Source of the DNA: CAWBOV01 sp963790525
Lineage (GTDB): Bacteria > Actinomycetota > Actinomycetes > Mycobacteriales > Jatrophihabitantaceae
Direction: 5' to 3'
NCBI GenBank assembly: GCA_963790525.1
Contig: CAWBOV010000002.1
Location: forward strand, 806,001-870,000
DNA: 64,000 nt
The notes beneath the pieces are model-generated. The model saw only the letters and a list, made by a program, of their open reading frames with translations. It ran no database searches and was not told the origin of the DNA. The position numbers were made by a program, and so were the translations under genes. Position 1 is the stretch's first letter. Every line of letters begins with the position of its first letter. Shown in pieces: positions 41,702 to 49,940 of the stretch.

Positions 41702-42934
41702 TCAGGCGACGACGGCCTGCTGCACGAGCTGGCGCAGCATGCTCCGGATGGGCAGGGCGCTCGAGGGCAGCAACTGCGTGAAGAACGACACCGTCACGTC
41801 CTCGACCGGGTCGATCGAGAACGCCGTGCTCGCCGCGCCACCCCAGCCGTATTCGCCGCGGTTGCCCAGGACGTGCGTGGCCGCCGGGTCCAGGACCACC
41901 GAGAAGCCGAGCCCGAACCCGACCCCGCTGAACGGCGTCTCGGCGAACAGCGGCCGGCCGAAGTCCTCCAGCGTCGCATCGCCGGGCAGGTGGTTGCGCG
42001 TCATGAACGCCACCGTCCGCGGGCTCAGCAACCGCGTGCCGTCCAGCGTCCCGCCGCAGCGCAGGAACTCGGTGAAGCGGTGGTAGTCGCCGGCGGTGGA
42101 GACCAGGCCTCCGCCCCCGGACAGGAACGCGGGCGGGGCCAGCACGCTGCGCCCCATCGCGTCACCGGGCACGAATCCTCCCCCGGGCATCGCCAGGTAG
42201 AGACGCGCCAGCCGGGCGGCGTCGGCCTCACCCACGGAGAAGGAGGTCGAGTCCATGCCGAGCGGGGCGAACACGGTGTCGGCGAAGACGGCGTCGAGGG
42301 ACGCTCCCGCCAGCACCTCCACCACCCGGCCGAGGACGTCGGTGGCGACCGAGTAGTTCCACTCGGCGCCGGGCTGGAACAGCAGCGGCTTGGACGCCCA
42401 GAAATCGCAGGCCGCCTCGGACGTGATCCCGGTCGGGACGCTCCACTCGTACCCACCCGCGCGGTACAGGGCGTCGACCGGGTGGGAGTGGTGGAACCCG
42501 TAGGTGAGCCCTGCGGTGTGGGTGAGCAGATGCCACATGCGCACCGGCTCCGTCGCGGGGACCGTCACCGCCTTCAGGTCCGAGCCGCCGGTGAAGACGC
42601 GCACGTCGGCGAAGGACGGGATGTAGCGGCTCACCGGGTCGGTGAGCTCGAAGGCCCCCTGCTCGTACAGCGTCATCGCCGCGACGGATGTGATCGGCTT
42701 GGTCATGGAGTAGATCCGGAAGAGCGTGTCGACCTCGACGGGCAGGCCGTCCTCGACGTGGCGGTGACCGTAGGTGGACAGGTGCGCGACCTTGCCGTGC
42801 CGGGTGACACTCACCAGCCACCCGGGGAGCTTGGCCTCGTCGACGTAGCGGCGAAGGAACGCGTCCACGCGGGCCAGGCGCGCTGCGTCGAGCCCCACCT
42901 CGGCGGGCTCTGCTTCGATCTCCAGCTGACTCAT
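41702..42934 (-). CDS. Serine hydrolase, class C beta-lactamase/esterase family
   Basis: Protein of 410 residues with the catalytic S-M-T-K (SxxK) near residue 76, Y-S-V (the YxN position) near 194, and a G-G-A-A-type third motif late (G-W-G-G-A-A-S). No signal peptide, so this is more likely a cytoplasmic esterase (EstB-like) than a beta-lactamase. It starts the catabolic-type region and is divergent from the APH kinase gene. Confidence 0.85.
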   Translation of the reverse strand: MSQLEIEAEPAEVGLDAARLARVDAFLRRYVDEAKLPGWLVSVTRHGKVAHLSTYGHRHVEDGLPVEVDTLFRIYSMTKPITSVAAMTLYEQGAFELTDPVSRYIPSFADVRVFTGGSDLKAVTVPATEPVRMWHLLTHTAGLTYGFHHSHPVDALYRAGGYEWSVPTGITSEAACDFWASKPLLFQPGAEWNYSVATDVLGRVVEVLAGASLDAVFADTVFAPLGMDSTSFSVGEADAARLARLYLAMPGGGFVPGDAMGRSVLAPPAFLSGGGGLVSTAGDYHRFTEFLRCGGTLDGTRLLSPRTVAFMTRNHLPGDATLEDFGRPLFAETPFSGVGFGLGFSVVLDPAATHVLGNRGEYGWGGAASTAFSIDPVEDVTVSFFTQLLPSSALPIRSMLRQLVQQAVVA

Positions 42935-43080
42935 GCCCCCACCCTGTCATCGGATCGGGCGCGGCGCGATCCGTCCGCGCCCGGCCCGATCCGTCACCCG
43001 GCCCGGCGCGGCACCGGCCTTGACGTATCCGTCTGTTTCAAGACATCCTCTCCAGAAAGCTAGCCCAGCCGGAGGAGACC

Positions 43081-44151
43081 ATGGTGACCGAGGTGGTGCA
43101 GGAGTCCCCGCCCGCGCGGATGGATGCGCCGTCCCTGCAGCGGTTTCTCGACATCGTCGCACCCGGACGCGGAGCCTCCGTCACGGCGGTGCGGGCGATC
43201 ACCGGTGGGTACAGCAGGCTGACCGCCCTCGCGGACGTGACCTGGGGCGACGGCACGAGCGAGCGCCTGGTGCTGCGCGGTGATCCACCGGTCGACTCCG
43301 GGGTCTTCCAGAGCGAGCGGGACCCCGAGTGGGCACTTCTCGAGGCGCTCTCGCGGAGCACCCCGGCGGCTGTGGTCACCCCGCGGTGGTACGACTCGAG
43401 CGGGGAGTACCTGGGCTGCAAGTGCTTCGTCGTCGACTACTTCGCCGGCACGTCCGCCCAGGACATCGCGCGCGGGGCCGCGGACCTCGGCGACATCAGG
43501 ACCCTGTTCGTCCGCGCCCTCGCCGGAGTGCACGCGACCCCACTGGACACCCTGCCGCCGGAGATGGAGCGCCCGGCCGACTGGGACAGCTACATCGACG
43601 GCGTGATCGAAATGATCCGGCGGCTGGAGACCGACCTGAGCGACAGCGTCCCGTCCCTGCGCTACATCGCGAGCAAGCTGAGTACCCGCCGGCCGCCACC
43701 GGTCCCGTTGACGCTCGTGCACGGCGACGCGCAGCCGGCGAACGTCCTCGTCGGCGCCGACGGGCAGGCCATCGTGATCGACTGGGAGTTCGCCCGGATC
43801 GGCGACCCGCGCGAGGACATCGGCCACTACCGGCAGATGCCCATCCCGCCGAACCTGTACCAGACCGATCCCGAGTCCTTCCTGGCCCAGTACCGCGACC
43901 TCACCGGCATGAGCGTCGACGAGCTGAACCAGGACGTCGTCGAGTACTTCCTGATCCTGGGCGAGGCCCGGTTGCTCGGCCAGATGATGCGCGGGACCGA
44001 TGCGGTGGCGCAGGGCCAGTCCCGCGGGGTGATGGCCACCTACCTCGTCAACGCGACCTCGCTGCTGTTCAGCAACTACTACAACGCCTGCCGGCGGTTC
44101 TTCGACAGCCCGGCCGCACCCGCAGCCACCGACGGAGAGGCGACGCCGTGA
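43081..44151 (+). CDS. APH-family kinase, ACAD10-kinase-like
   Basis: Protein of 356 residues with the small-molecule kinase fold. Features are I-T-G-G-Y-S-R-L-T near residue 41, the catalytic loop L-V-H-G-D-A-Q-P-A-N-V-L-V near 214, and D-W-E-F-A-R-I-G-D-P near 232, all intact. In lipid-degradation loci such kinases are related to the N-terminal kinase of ACAD10/11. It overlaps the next gene by 4 bases (GTGA). A weak TTGACG is at 43020. It may phosphorylate a hydroxyacyl-CoA; this is inference. Confidence 0.8.
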   Translation: MVTEVVQESPPARMDAPSLQRFLDIVAPGRGASVTAVRAITGGYSRLTALADVTWGDGTSERLVLRGDPPVDSGVFQSERDPEWALLEALSRSTPAAVVTPRWYDSSGEYLGCKCFVVDYFAGTSAQDIARGAADLGDIRTLFVRALAGVHATPLDTLPPEMERPADWDSYIDGVIEMIRRLETDLSDSVPSLRYIASKLSTRRPPPVPLTLVHGDAQPANVLVGADGQAIVIDWEFARIGDPREDIGHYRQMPIPPNLYQTDPESFLAQYRDLTGMSVDELNQDVVEYFLILGEARLLGQMMRGTDAVAQGQSRGVMATYLVNATSLLFSNYYNACRRFFDSPAAPAATDGEATP

Positions 44152-44606
44152 TCTCCCGCCCGACGACCGAGCAGCTCCTGCTGGACTGCTGCCGCGAGCT
44201 GATGGAGGCGGTGCTGCCCGCCCTCACCGACGAGACGACGCAGATCAAGGTCGTGATGCTCGACCAGGTACTGCGTAACGCCGCGATCCGGAGCGCGCAT
44301 GAGATCGCCTGGATGCGCGAGGAGATCCCGCACCTGACCGGCTACGCGGCCGCGGTGGCCGCCGTCCTGCCGTCGCCGCGGCTCGACGCCGCGCTGCTCG
44401 CCTTCGCCGACGCGCCCGGCGCGAGCCTGCACCTCGACGACGTCGTCGCCACCTATGTCGCGGCCGGGGAGACGCTGTCGGTCGCGCTCGAGACGGCCGT
44501 CGAGCACGGCCATGCCGACCTCGTCGAGGCGGGCGAGGCGGTGCTCGAGGCGAGGATCGCCCGCGAGCACGAGGTGCTGTGCGGGTGGAGCCCCGCCGGG
44601 CGCTAG
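44148..44606 (+). CDS. Uncharacterised helical protein coupled to the APH kinase
   Basis: Protein of 152 residues, almost all helical, with no recognised motif. Start GTG 44148 overlaps the kinase stop, so it is translated with it. Contains E-L-M-E-A-V-L-P-A-L-T near 16 and H-E-I-A-W-M-R-E-E-I near 49. It may be a partner or regulatory subunit of the kinase. Confidence 0.6.
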   Translation: MISRPTTEQLLLDCCRELMEAVLPALTDETTQIKVVMLDQVLRNAAIRSAHEIAWMREEIPHLTGYAAAVAAVLPSPRLDAALLAFADAPGASLHLDDVVATYVAAGETLSVALETAVEHGHADLVEAGEAVLEARIAREHEVLCGWSPAGR

Positions 44607-44664
44607 AGCTCCTCGGTGGCACCCGGCGTCGTACCCGTTGCCCTGCCCCGACGCTGACGCGGGG

Positions 44665-45210
44665 CTACGACACGGGCGCGAGCCCGGCCAGAAGCGCGTA
44701 GGAATGGTCGTCGTGGCTGCGGGCGCTGCGGACCGGGTGGGGTCCGGGCAGGCGCGGGAGGACCGCCGACAGGTCCGCCTTGACGACGGGCCGCACGGTG
44801 GCCAGGTCGCCGATGTAGGAGCGCGCGCCGATGACCCATCCGTCGGCGGAGTCCACCCAGCGGTCGAGATAGCGCCCGGTGCTGACCAGATCCACCAGTG
44901 CACCGTCGTGCTCCATGCGCAGCGTCGTCATCACGTAGGCCTCCGTGGTCGGCGCGCCGTCGCCGGCGACCCCGAAGAGGATGTTGCTGATGGAGTGGGT
45001 GTGTCCGACCATCCTGGCGTGGATCGGCCACAGCCATTCGACGAAGCCGGCCGCAGTGCCACGGAACAGCGAGGTGTAGTCCAGCTGGGCGTCCGGCGTG
45101 AAGCAGGTCAGGGTCAGCTCCGCGTCCATGCGATCCATCCCGCGGCAGTAACGGTAGAGGGCCTGGCTGATCCGGTGGGCGGTCTCGGCGTCGGGTTCGC
45201 GGTGGCTCAT
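44665..45210 (-). CDS. SnoaL-like NTF2-fold protein 1
   Basis: About 181 residues; N-terminal helices (R-I-S-Q-A-L-Y-R-Y-C-R-G-M-D-R-M-D) and the C-F-T-P-D-A-Q-L-D-Y motif near 37 place it in the SnoaL_4 group (cone fold; hydratase, isomerase or cyclase-like activities). ATG 45210 is chosen over a far upstream in-frame start. Divergent from the ABM-P450 operon. Substrate unknown. Confidence 0.8.
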   Translation of the reverse strand: MSHREPDAETAHRISQALYRYCRGMDRMDAELTLTCFTPDAQLDYTSLFRGTAAGFVEWLWPIHARMVGHTHSISNILFGVAGDGAPTTEAYVMTTLRMEHDGALVDLVSTGRYLDRWVDSADGWVIGARSYIGDLATVRPVVKADLSAVLPRLPGPHPVRSARSHDDHSYALLAGLAPVS

Positions 45211-45321
45211 GGACTTACGACCTCTCCTCGGCTGCGCACGCAGGGCATGGACATTGGGTCCGGGGCATGGTTTCGTAACTGTACGCAACGGCAAGTAACC
45301 CGCGCTAGGAGTGGAACTTTG

Positions 45322-45651
45322 ATGACTGACGAATTCATCATCGCCGGCTGGATGGACTACGGCGCCGATGATCGCGACGAGGTCCTGAAGCACTTCGCCG
45401 CGGTGGCCCGGCCGAGCCGCGAGGAGGAGGGCTGCCTGGGGTACACGGTGGCCGCCGACGTCGACCATCCCGGTCGCGTCCTGATCTACGAGCACTGGAC
45501 GGACGAGGCCAAGCTCAGCGCGCATTTCCGCACCGAGCACATCGCCACCTTCCGCGCGGCAATGGCGCCGTTCACCCGCGTGGACAAGGATCTCCACCGT
45601 TTCTTCGTGGCCGGCAGCGAGGAGTTCTCCTCCGCCAAGGTTCCGAGCTGA
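45322..45651 (+). CDS. Antibiotic biosynthesis monooxygenase (ABM) domain protein
   Basis: Ferredoxin-like fold protein of 109 residues: E-F-I-I-A-G-W-M-D-Y at the start, E-E-G-C-L-G-Y-T-V near 38, and the E-H-W-T-D-E-A-K-L-S-A-H-F motif near 57 with the conserved His. The open frame starts earlier, but AGGAG at 45307-45311 supports ATG 45322. It is the first gene of the ABM-P450-epoxide-hydrolase-like operon and may oxidize the same substrate or a quinone. Confidence 0.82.
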   Translation: MTDEFIIAGWMDYGADDRDEVLKHFAAVARPSREEEGCLGYTVAADVDHPGRVLIYEHWTDEAKLSAHFRTEHIATFRAAMAPFTRVDKDLHRFFVAGSEEFSSAKVPS

Positions 45652-45659
45652 CCGCGGCG

Positions 45660-46922
45660 ATGACCTCCCAGCTCGCAGTCGACCCGTACAGCGACGAGTT
45701 CCAGCAGCGGCCGTTCCCGTGGTACCAGAAGCTGCGCGCCGAGGCGCCGATCTACCAGGTACCCGGACACGACTGGTTCATGGTCACCACGATGGACCTC
45801 ATCCGGCAGGCGCTGAAGGACCCGAAGACCTTCGCCAACGGCGTCACCAGCGGCCGCCGCAGCGAGCCACCGGCCGAGGTCGCCGACCAGGTCGCCGCGA
45901 TCCGCGCGCGGGGCTATCCGTACCAGGCGGCCCTGGGGCTCAACGATCCGCCCGTCCACACGCGGTACCGGCGGCTGATCAACCGCGCGTTCACGCCGCG
46001 CTCGCTGGCGTGGATGGAACCCCTGGTCGAGCAGACCGCCCGCGAGCTCGCGGCCGCCCTGCCCGACGACGAGGTCGTGGACATCGTCGACGCCGTCACG
46101 CGCCCGCTGCCCATCTTCGCGATCCTGCGCATCCTCGGCCTGCCCGACGAGCGCCGCCATGACATCGCCCGCTGGTCCGACGCCGCGACCGCCTCGCTCG
46201 GTGCGCAACTCACCCCCGAGCAGTGGATCCAGACCGAGCTCGACATCCTCGACTTCCAGCAGGTGATCAGCGCCGAACTCGACGAGCGGCGCCGCGCCCC
46301 GCGGGAGGATCTGCTCAGCGCGATCGTCCACACCGAACCCGACGAGGAACCCCTCGACAACGGTGCGCTGGTCTGGCTCGTGCGCGAACTGCTCGTGGCC
46401 GGCAACGAGACGACGACGCGCACGCTGGCCGAGATCGTCCAGCACCTCGACAAGCGGGCCGATCCGTGGGGAGAGATCCGTTCCGACCCCTCCGTCGTGG
46501 CCGGCATGGTCGAGGAGGGCGTGCGGCTGTCCGCCCCCGCGATCGGGATGTTCCGCCAGGTCACCCGTGACACCACCCTCGGCGGCGTGGACATGCCGGC
46601 CGGGTCGACGATCTACCTCGTCTACGGCTCGGCGAACCGTGACGAGAACGTCTTCGACAACCCGGACGAGTTCGATCCCGAACGGGCCAACGTCCGCGAC
46701 CACCTGTCCTTCGGGCACGGCATCCACGTGTGCGTGGGTGCCGGGCTCGCACGGCTGGAGGCGGGAGCGACGCTGCGCGCCCTCGCCGACAACGTCGACG
46801 CCCTGCACGTCGTCCCGGACGCGGAGCTGCGCTACATCTCCAGCTTCTTCATCCGGGGGCTCATGGGGCTGCCCGTGCACGTCCAGCGCCACCGTTCCGA
46901 CGACACGGGCGAGGCCACGTGA
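45660..46922 (+). CDS. Cytochrome P450
   Basis: Heme monooxygenase of 420 residues. The I-helix A-G-N-E-T-T-T is near residue 248, E-x-x-R is replaced by a short E-E-G-V-R-L near 283, and the heme Cys is in F-G-H-G-I-H-V-C-V-G-A near 358. Redox partners are not adjacent. Start ATG 45660. It lies 8 bases after the ABM gene and overlaps the next by 4, so all three are co-translated. Sequence alone does not tell the substrate; steroid, terpene or fatty chain are possible. Confidence 0.92.
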   Translation: MTSQLAVDPYSDEFQQRPFPWYQKLRAEAPIYQVPGHDWFMVTTMDLIRQALKDPKTFANGVTSGRRSEPPAEVADQVAAIRARGYPYQAALGLNDPPVHTRYRRLINRAFTPRSLAWMEPLVEQTARELAAALPDDEVVDIVDAVTRPLPIFAILRILGLPDERRHDIARWSDAATASLGAQLTPEQWIQTELDILDFQQVISAELDERRRAPREDLLSAIVHTEPDEEPLDNGALVWLVRELLVAGNETTTRTLAEIVQHLDKRADPWGEIRSDPSVVAGMVEEGVRLSAPAIGMFRQVTRDTTLGGVDMPAGSTIYLVYGSANRDENVFDNPDEFDPERANVRDHLSFGHGIHVCVGAGLARLEAGATLRALADNVDALHVVPDAELRYISSFFIRGLMGLPVHVQRHRSDDTGEAT

Positions 46923-47299
46923 GCGCAGGCGAGCTCGTCACCGAGTTCCTCAAGGCCTGCTCCGACCGCGATCTCGACACCGCGCTGACCTACGTCGCCG
47001 ACGACATCGAGTACGACAACGTCCCGATCGGGAAGGTGCACGGCCCGGACGGCGTGCGATCGGTCCTGTCCGGCGGCATCACCGACGCGGCCGACGAGGT
47101 GGAGTGGGTCGTCGTGCGCCAGGTGGCCGAGGGAGACGTCGTGATGACCGAGCGGATCGACCGGTTCCGCCGCGGAGACGCCTGGCTCGAGATCCCGCTC
47201 GTCGGCGTGTTCGTGCTCGTCGACGGCAGGATCGCGGTGTGGCGCGACTACTTCGACCTGGAGTCCTACCGGACGCAGAAGCGAGCGCTGTTCGGCTGA
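46919..47299 (+). CDS. Limonene-1,2-epoxide hydrolase-like NTF2-fold protein
   Basis: Protein of 126 residues with the LEH pattern: V-T-E-F-L-K-A near the start, V-M-T-E-R-I-D-R-F near 75 and the V-W-R-D-Y-F-D motif near 110 that holds the Arg-Asp pair of epoxide hydrolases. GTG 46919 overlaps the P450 stop, so a P450-made epoxide could be opened by this protein. Confidence 0.82.
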   Translation: MSAGELVTEFLKACSDRDLDTALTYVADDIEYDNVPIGKVHGPDGVRSVLSGGITDAADEVEWVVVRQVAEGDVVMTERIDRFRRGDAWLEIPLVGVFVLVDGRIAVWRDYFDLESYRTQKRALFG

Positions 47300-47333
47300 G
47301 CGGTACGCGCCGCCTCAGTAGCCGTCCCCGGCC

Positions 47334-48101
47334 TCAGTAGCCGGCCAGGGGATCGGTGGCGAACGCCGTGATCAACTCCGTCATGACGGCGCGGGGCTCG
47401 TCGACCAACCGCTGCATCGGCGCCCCGATGGTCTCCCCGACGAGTTCGGCGAAGCGGTCCGGCCAGACCATGCCGACGCCGTCGGACCAGCCGTCCAGGC
47501 TCCGGTCGGCGATCTGCCGCGGGCTCGCCTTCGGGCTGGCCATCTTCGCCGACATCTCGGTGGCGATGAAGCCGGGCATCGAGACGGTGAGAGTGACGCC
47601 GTCGTCCCGCAACTCCTCGCGCACGCCGAGCGCCATCATCAGGGCTGCCGCCTTGCTGGCGCTGTAGAGCGGCGCGCTGCGCGAGAGAGCGAGCGCCGCC
47701 ACCGACAGGACGACGACGATGCCGCCACGCCGCCGCCTCAGCGCCGGGGCGAACGCGCGGATCATGTGCAGGTTGCCGAAGAAGTTCACTTCCATCGTGT
47801 CGCGGAACGCCTGCTCGTCCGGCGCCGCGACGACGGTCATCAGGCAGGTGACGCCGGCGTTGAGGACGAGGAGGTCGACCTCGGGGAACTGCTCGGCCGC
47901 GGCGTCCACCTGCTCCTGCGAGGTGATGTCGAGGGTGAACGGGACGACCCGTTCGTCCTGCTCGGGAAGGGATGCCGTGGAACGGTGCCCGGCGTAGACG
48001 GCGGCGGCGCCACGTTCCAGGGCGGAGGTCACGAAGCAGGAGCCGACACCGCGGGTGGCACCGGTGACGAGGACGTTGCGCCCGGCGAGTCTGTCTGTCA
48101 T
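47334..48101 (-). CDS. Short-chain dehydrogenase/reductase
   Basis: Rossmann protein of 255 residues with the G-A-T-R-G-V-G cofactor loop near 14, N-A-G near 81, and the catalytic Y-S-A-S-K near 142. It is the last gene on the minus strand after LLM, with a 55-base gap. Probably NAD(P)H-linked oxidation or reduction of an alcohol/ketone in the same pathway. Confidence 0.9.
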   Translation of the reverse strand: MTDRLAGRNVLVTGATRGVGSCFVTSALERGAAAVYAGHRSTASLPEQDERVVPFTLDITSQEQVDAAAEQFPEVDLLVLNAGVTCLMTVVAAPDEQAFRDTMEVNFFGNLHMIRAFAPALRRRRGGIVVVLSVAALALSRSAPLYSASKAAALMMALGVREELRDDGVTLTVSMPGFIATEMSAKMASPKASPRQIADRSLDGWSDGVGMVWPDRFAELVGETIGAPMQRLVDEPRAVMTELITAFATDPLAGY

Positions 48102-48156
48102 AGGCAGAGGTTAGACGTGGTTCCTGTATTCCGTCTACATAAACTCCCCGGCTCCG

Positions 48157-49050
48157 TCAGCCCGCCTGCACACCCTTCATGAACTCCTCCAACGCGACGA
48201 TGTGATCGCGCGGATGATCCAGCCGGACGCTCGTGATCCCCTGGTGCTTGGGGCCGGTGCTCATCGTCCGCACGCACAGCATCCGCTCCGGCCCGTCCCA
48301 CGCGGCGACCTCCGCCGTCCACGCCGCCGGGCCGACCGAGTGGTCGATCAGCGCGGCCATCGGGAAGCTGTCGACGTCACGGCCGTTCTCGGCCAGCAAC
48401 TCGCGGATCCGCGCCGCGCGGACGTGGGTGCGCTCACCGCTGGACCCGAACACGAAGCCGTCGCCCATGCGCGCGGCCCGGGCCAGGGACGCCTCGACAT
48501 TGCCGCCGAACCAGAGGGGGATGTCCCCGCGCACGGGCATCGGCAGGATCCCGGCGCGGTCGACGCGGTGGTAGTGCCCGGTGAAGTCGATGACCGGCTC
48601 GCGCCAGAGCGCGCGCATGACCTCGATCTGCTCCTCCATCCGGCGCCCACGCCGTTCCAGCGGCACGCCGAGGGACTCGTACTCGACCGGGTTCCACCCG
48701 GTCCCGACGGCCAGGACCAGCCGCCCGCCGGAGAGGACGTCGACCTCCGCCGCCTGCTTGGCCACGAGAACGGCCTGGCGCTGCGGCAGCACGAGGACCG
48801 CGACGCCGAGGTTGATCGTCGTCGTCACGCCGGCGAGGAAACCGAGGACGACGAACGGCTCGTGGAAGGGGTGCAGCTCCGTGTAGGGGCCCCACAACGG
48901 CGGTTCCCGATCGGCGTGGACCGCGCCCACGACGTGGTCGTAGGTGAAGATCTGCTCGTACCCGAGACCCTCCGCGGTCTGCGCCCAGTCGCGGATGACG
49001 TGGGGGTCGTTGCCGATCTCGGTGGTGGGGAGGATCGCGCCGAACCTCAT
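48157..49050 (-). CDS. LLM-class (F420/FMN) oxidoreductase
   Basis: Luciferase-like monooxygenase fold of 297 residues: M-R-F-G-A-I-L-P-T-T at the start, Y-E-Q-I-F-T-Y-D-H-V near 32, the nonpolar bulge V-L-V-L-P-Q-R near 88, and V-G-T-G-W-N-P-V-E-Y near 118. The M. tuberculosis-type subfamily (TIGR03619-like) is predicted to use F420. Start 49050 overlaps the NTF2 gene stop. Confidence 0.87.
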   Translation of the reverse strand: MRFGAILPTTEIGNDPHVIRDWAQTAEGLGYEQIFTYDHVVGAVHADREPPLWGPYTELHPFHEPFVVLGFLAGVTTTINLGVAVLVLPQRQAVLVAKQAAEVDVLSGGRLVLAVGTGWNPVEYESLGVPLERRGRRMEEQIEVMRALWREPVIDFTGHYHRVDRAGILPMPVRGDIPLWFGGNVEASLARAARMGDGFVFGSSGERTHVRAARIRELLAENGRDVDSFPMAALIDHSVGPAAWTAEVAAWDGPERMLCVRTMSTGPKHQGITSVRLDHPRDHIVALEEFMKGVQAG

Positions 49051-49499
49051 CGCACGATCACCGCCGGGTTGCCGCTCTTCCACGCGTAGGCCTGCACCCG
49101 TTCGTAGATCTGCCATCCGGACGCGGTCCGGCGCAGGCGATCCCGGTAGCTGCCGGCGATCGTGTACAGGGGTCCGTCCTCCGCGGCGGCGCGCACGTGC
49201 TGAGCCTGGAAATAGGCCACCATGCTCGCTTCGTCGCCGTCGACCTCGACGAGCTGGCTGCCGATCAGGTGCTGGCTCGCGTCGAGCGGTTCCAGGGCAC
49301 CGCGCGCCCGGGCGACGATGCCGTCGGGACCGTCCACCCGCCCACCCGGATGGAGGAACACCGCGTCCGGGGTGAAACAGTCCGCGACCGTGTCCCAGTC
49401 CTTGCTGTCGAGTGCGAGCACGTAGCGCACGCCGAGGTCGGCGACACTCTGGCGGTCGTCGGCTCCCGGGCGCTGCCCACCCGCGGGTGCATCGTCCAT
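49047..49499 (-). CDS. SnoaL-like NTF2-fold protein 2
   Basis: Protein of 150 residues with D-W-D-T-V-A-D-C-F-T-P-D-A-V-F near 34 and a C-terminal I-Y-E-R-V-Q-A-Y-A-W strand, typical of SnoaL_4. ATG 49499; its stop overlaps the LLM start (ATGA). Part of the coupled CrtC-like-SnoaL-SnoaL-LLM set. Confidence 0.8.
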   Translation of the reverse strand: MDDAPAGGQRPGADDRQSVADLGVRYVLALDSKDWDTVADCFTPDAVFLHPGGRVDGPDGIVARARGALEPLDASQHLIGSQLVEVDGDEASMVAYFQAQHVRAAAEDGPLYTIAGSYRDRLRRTASGWQIYERVQAYAWKSGNPAVIVR

Positions 49500-49514
49500 T
49501 GCTGCTGGCTCCTG

Positions 49515-49940
49515 TCAGTGGCTGGGGCGTACGTGCTGGCTGATGTCGCCGTAGAGATCGCCGAGGACGCGCCGCTCGTCCCAGCGCCAGCGCCCGTCGA
49601 CCCGGGTGAAGCGGTCGCGGTAACGCCCGGAGAAGACGGTCTGCAGCGGCAGGACGTCCGGGACTGCCTGCAGCACGGTGACATAGGAACGCGCGGTGGC
49701 CGTCCCGGCGGTCTCGTCCACCTCGACGACGAGATTCGTGGTGACGTGCTTGGTGCACGGGGAACCGTCGTGCAGCACCAGATTGGCGTCCAGCCAGTCC
49801 AGGACGCCCTGCTTGCCGGGCGCCGCCTTGTGCCACACCCCGTCGGCGAACTGGTCGGCGAAGGCGTCGAACTGCGCGGTGTCGAACAGCTCGCAGTAGT
49901 CGTGGATCATCGCGACGAGCTCGCCCTCGGCGGTGCTCAT
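49515..49940 (-). CDS. SnoaL-like NTF2-fold protein 3
   Basis: Protein of 141 residues: the D-Y-C-E-L-F-D-T-A-Q-F-D-A-F-A segment near 15 and W-R-W-D-E-R-R-V-L-G-D-L near 119 fit the SnoaL group. ATG 49940 overlaps the stop of the CrtC-like gene. It is 15 bases before the next NTF2 gene. Confidence 0.78.
   Translation of the reverse strand: MSTAEGELVAMIHDYCELFDTAQFDAFADQFADGVWHKAAPGKQGVLDWLDANLVLHDGSPCTKHVTTNLVVEVDETAGTATARSYVTVLQAVPDVLPLQTVFSGRYRDRFTRVDGRWRWDERRVLGDLYGDISQHVRPSH

Noticed and set aside
41702..42934. True beta-lactamase (antibiotic resistance)
   Set aside because: No signal peptide, and the motifs and length fit cytoplasmic EstB-like esterases better.
42935..43080. Sigma-70 promoter TTGACG at 43020 for the APH kinase gene
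   Set aside because: No good -10 hexamer at 16-18 bases, so only noted as weak.
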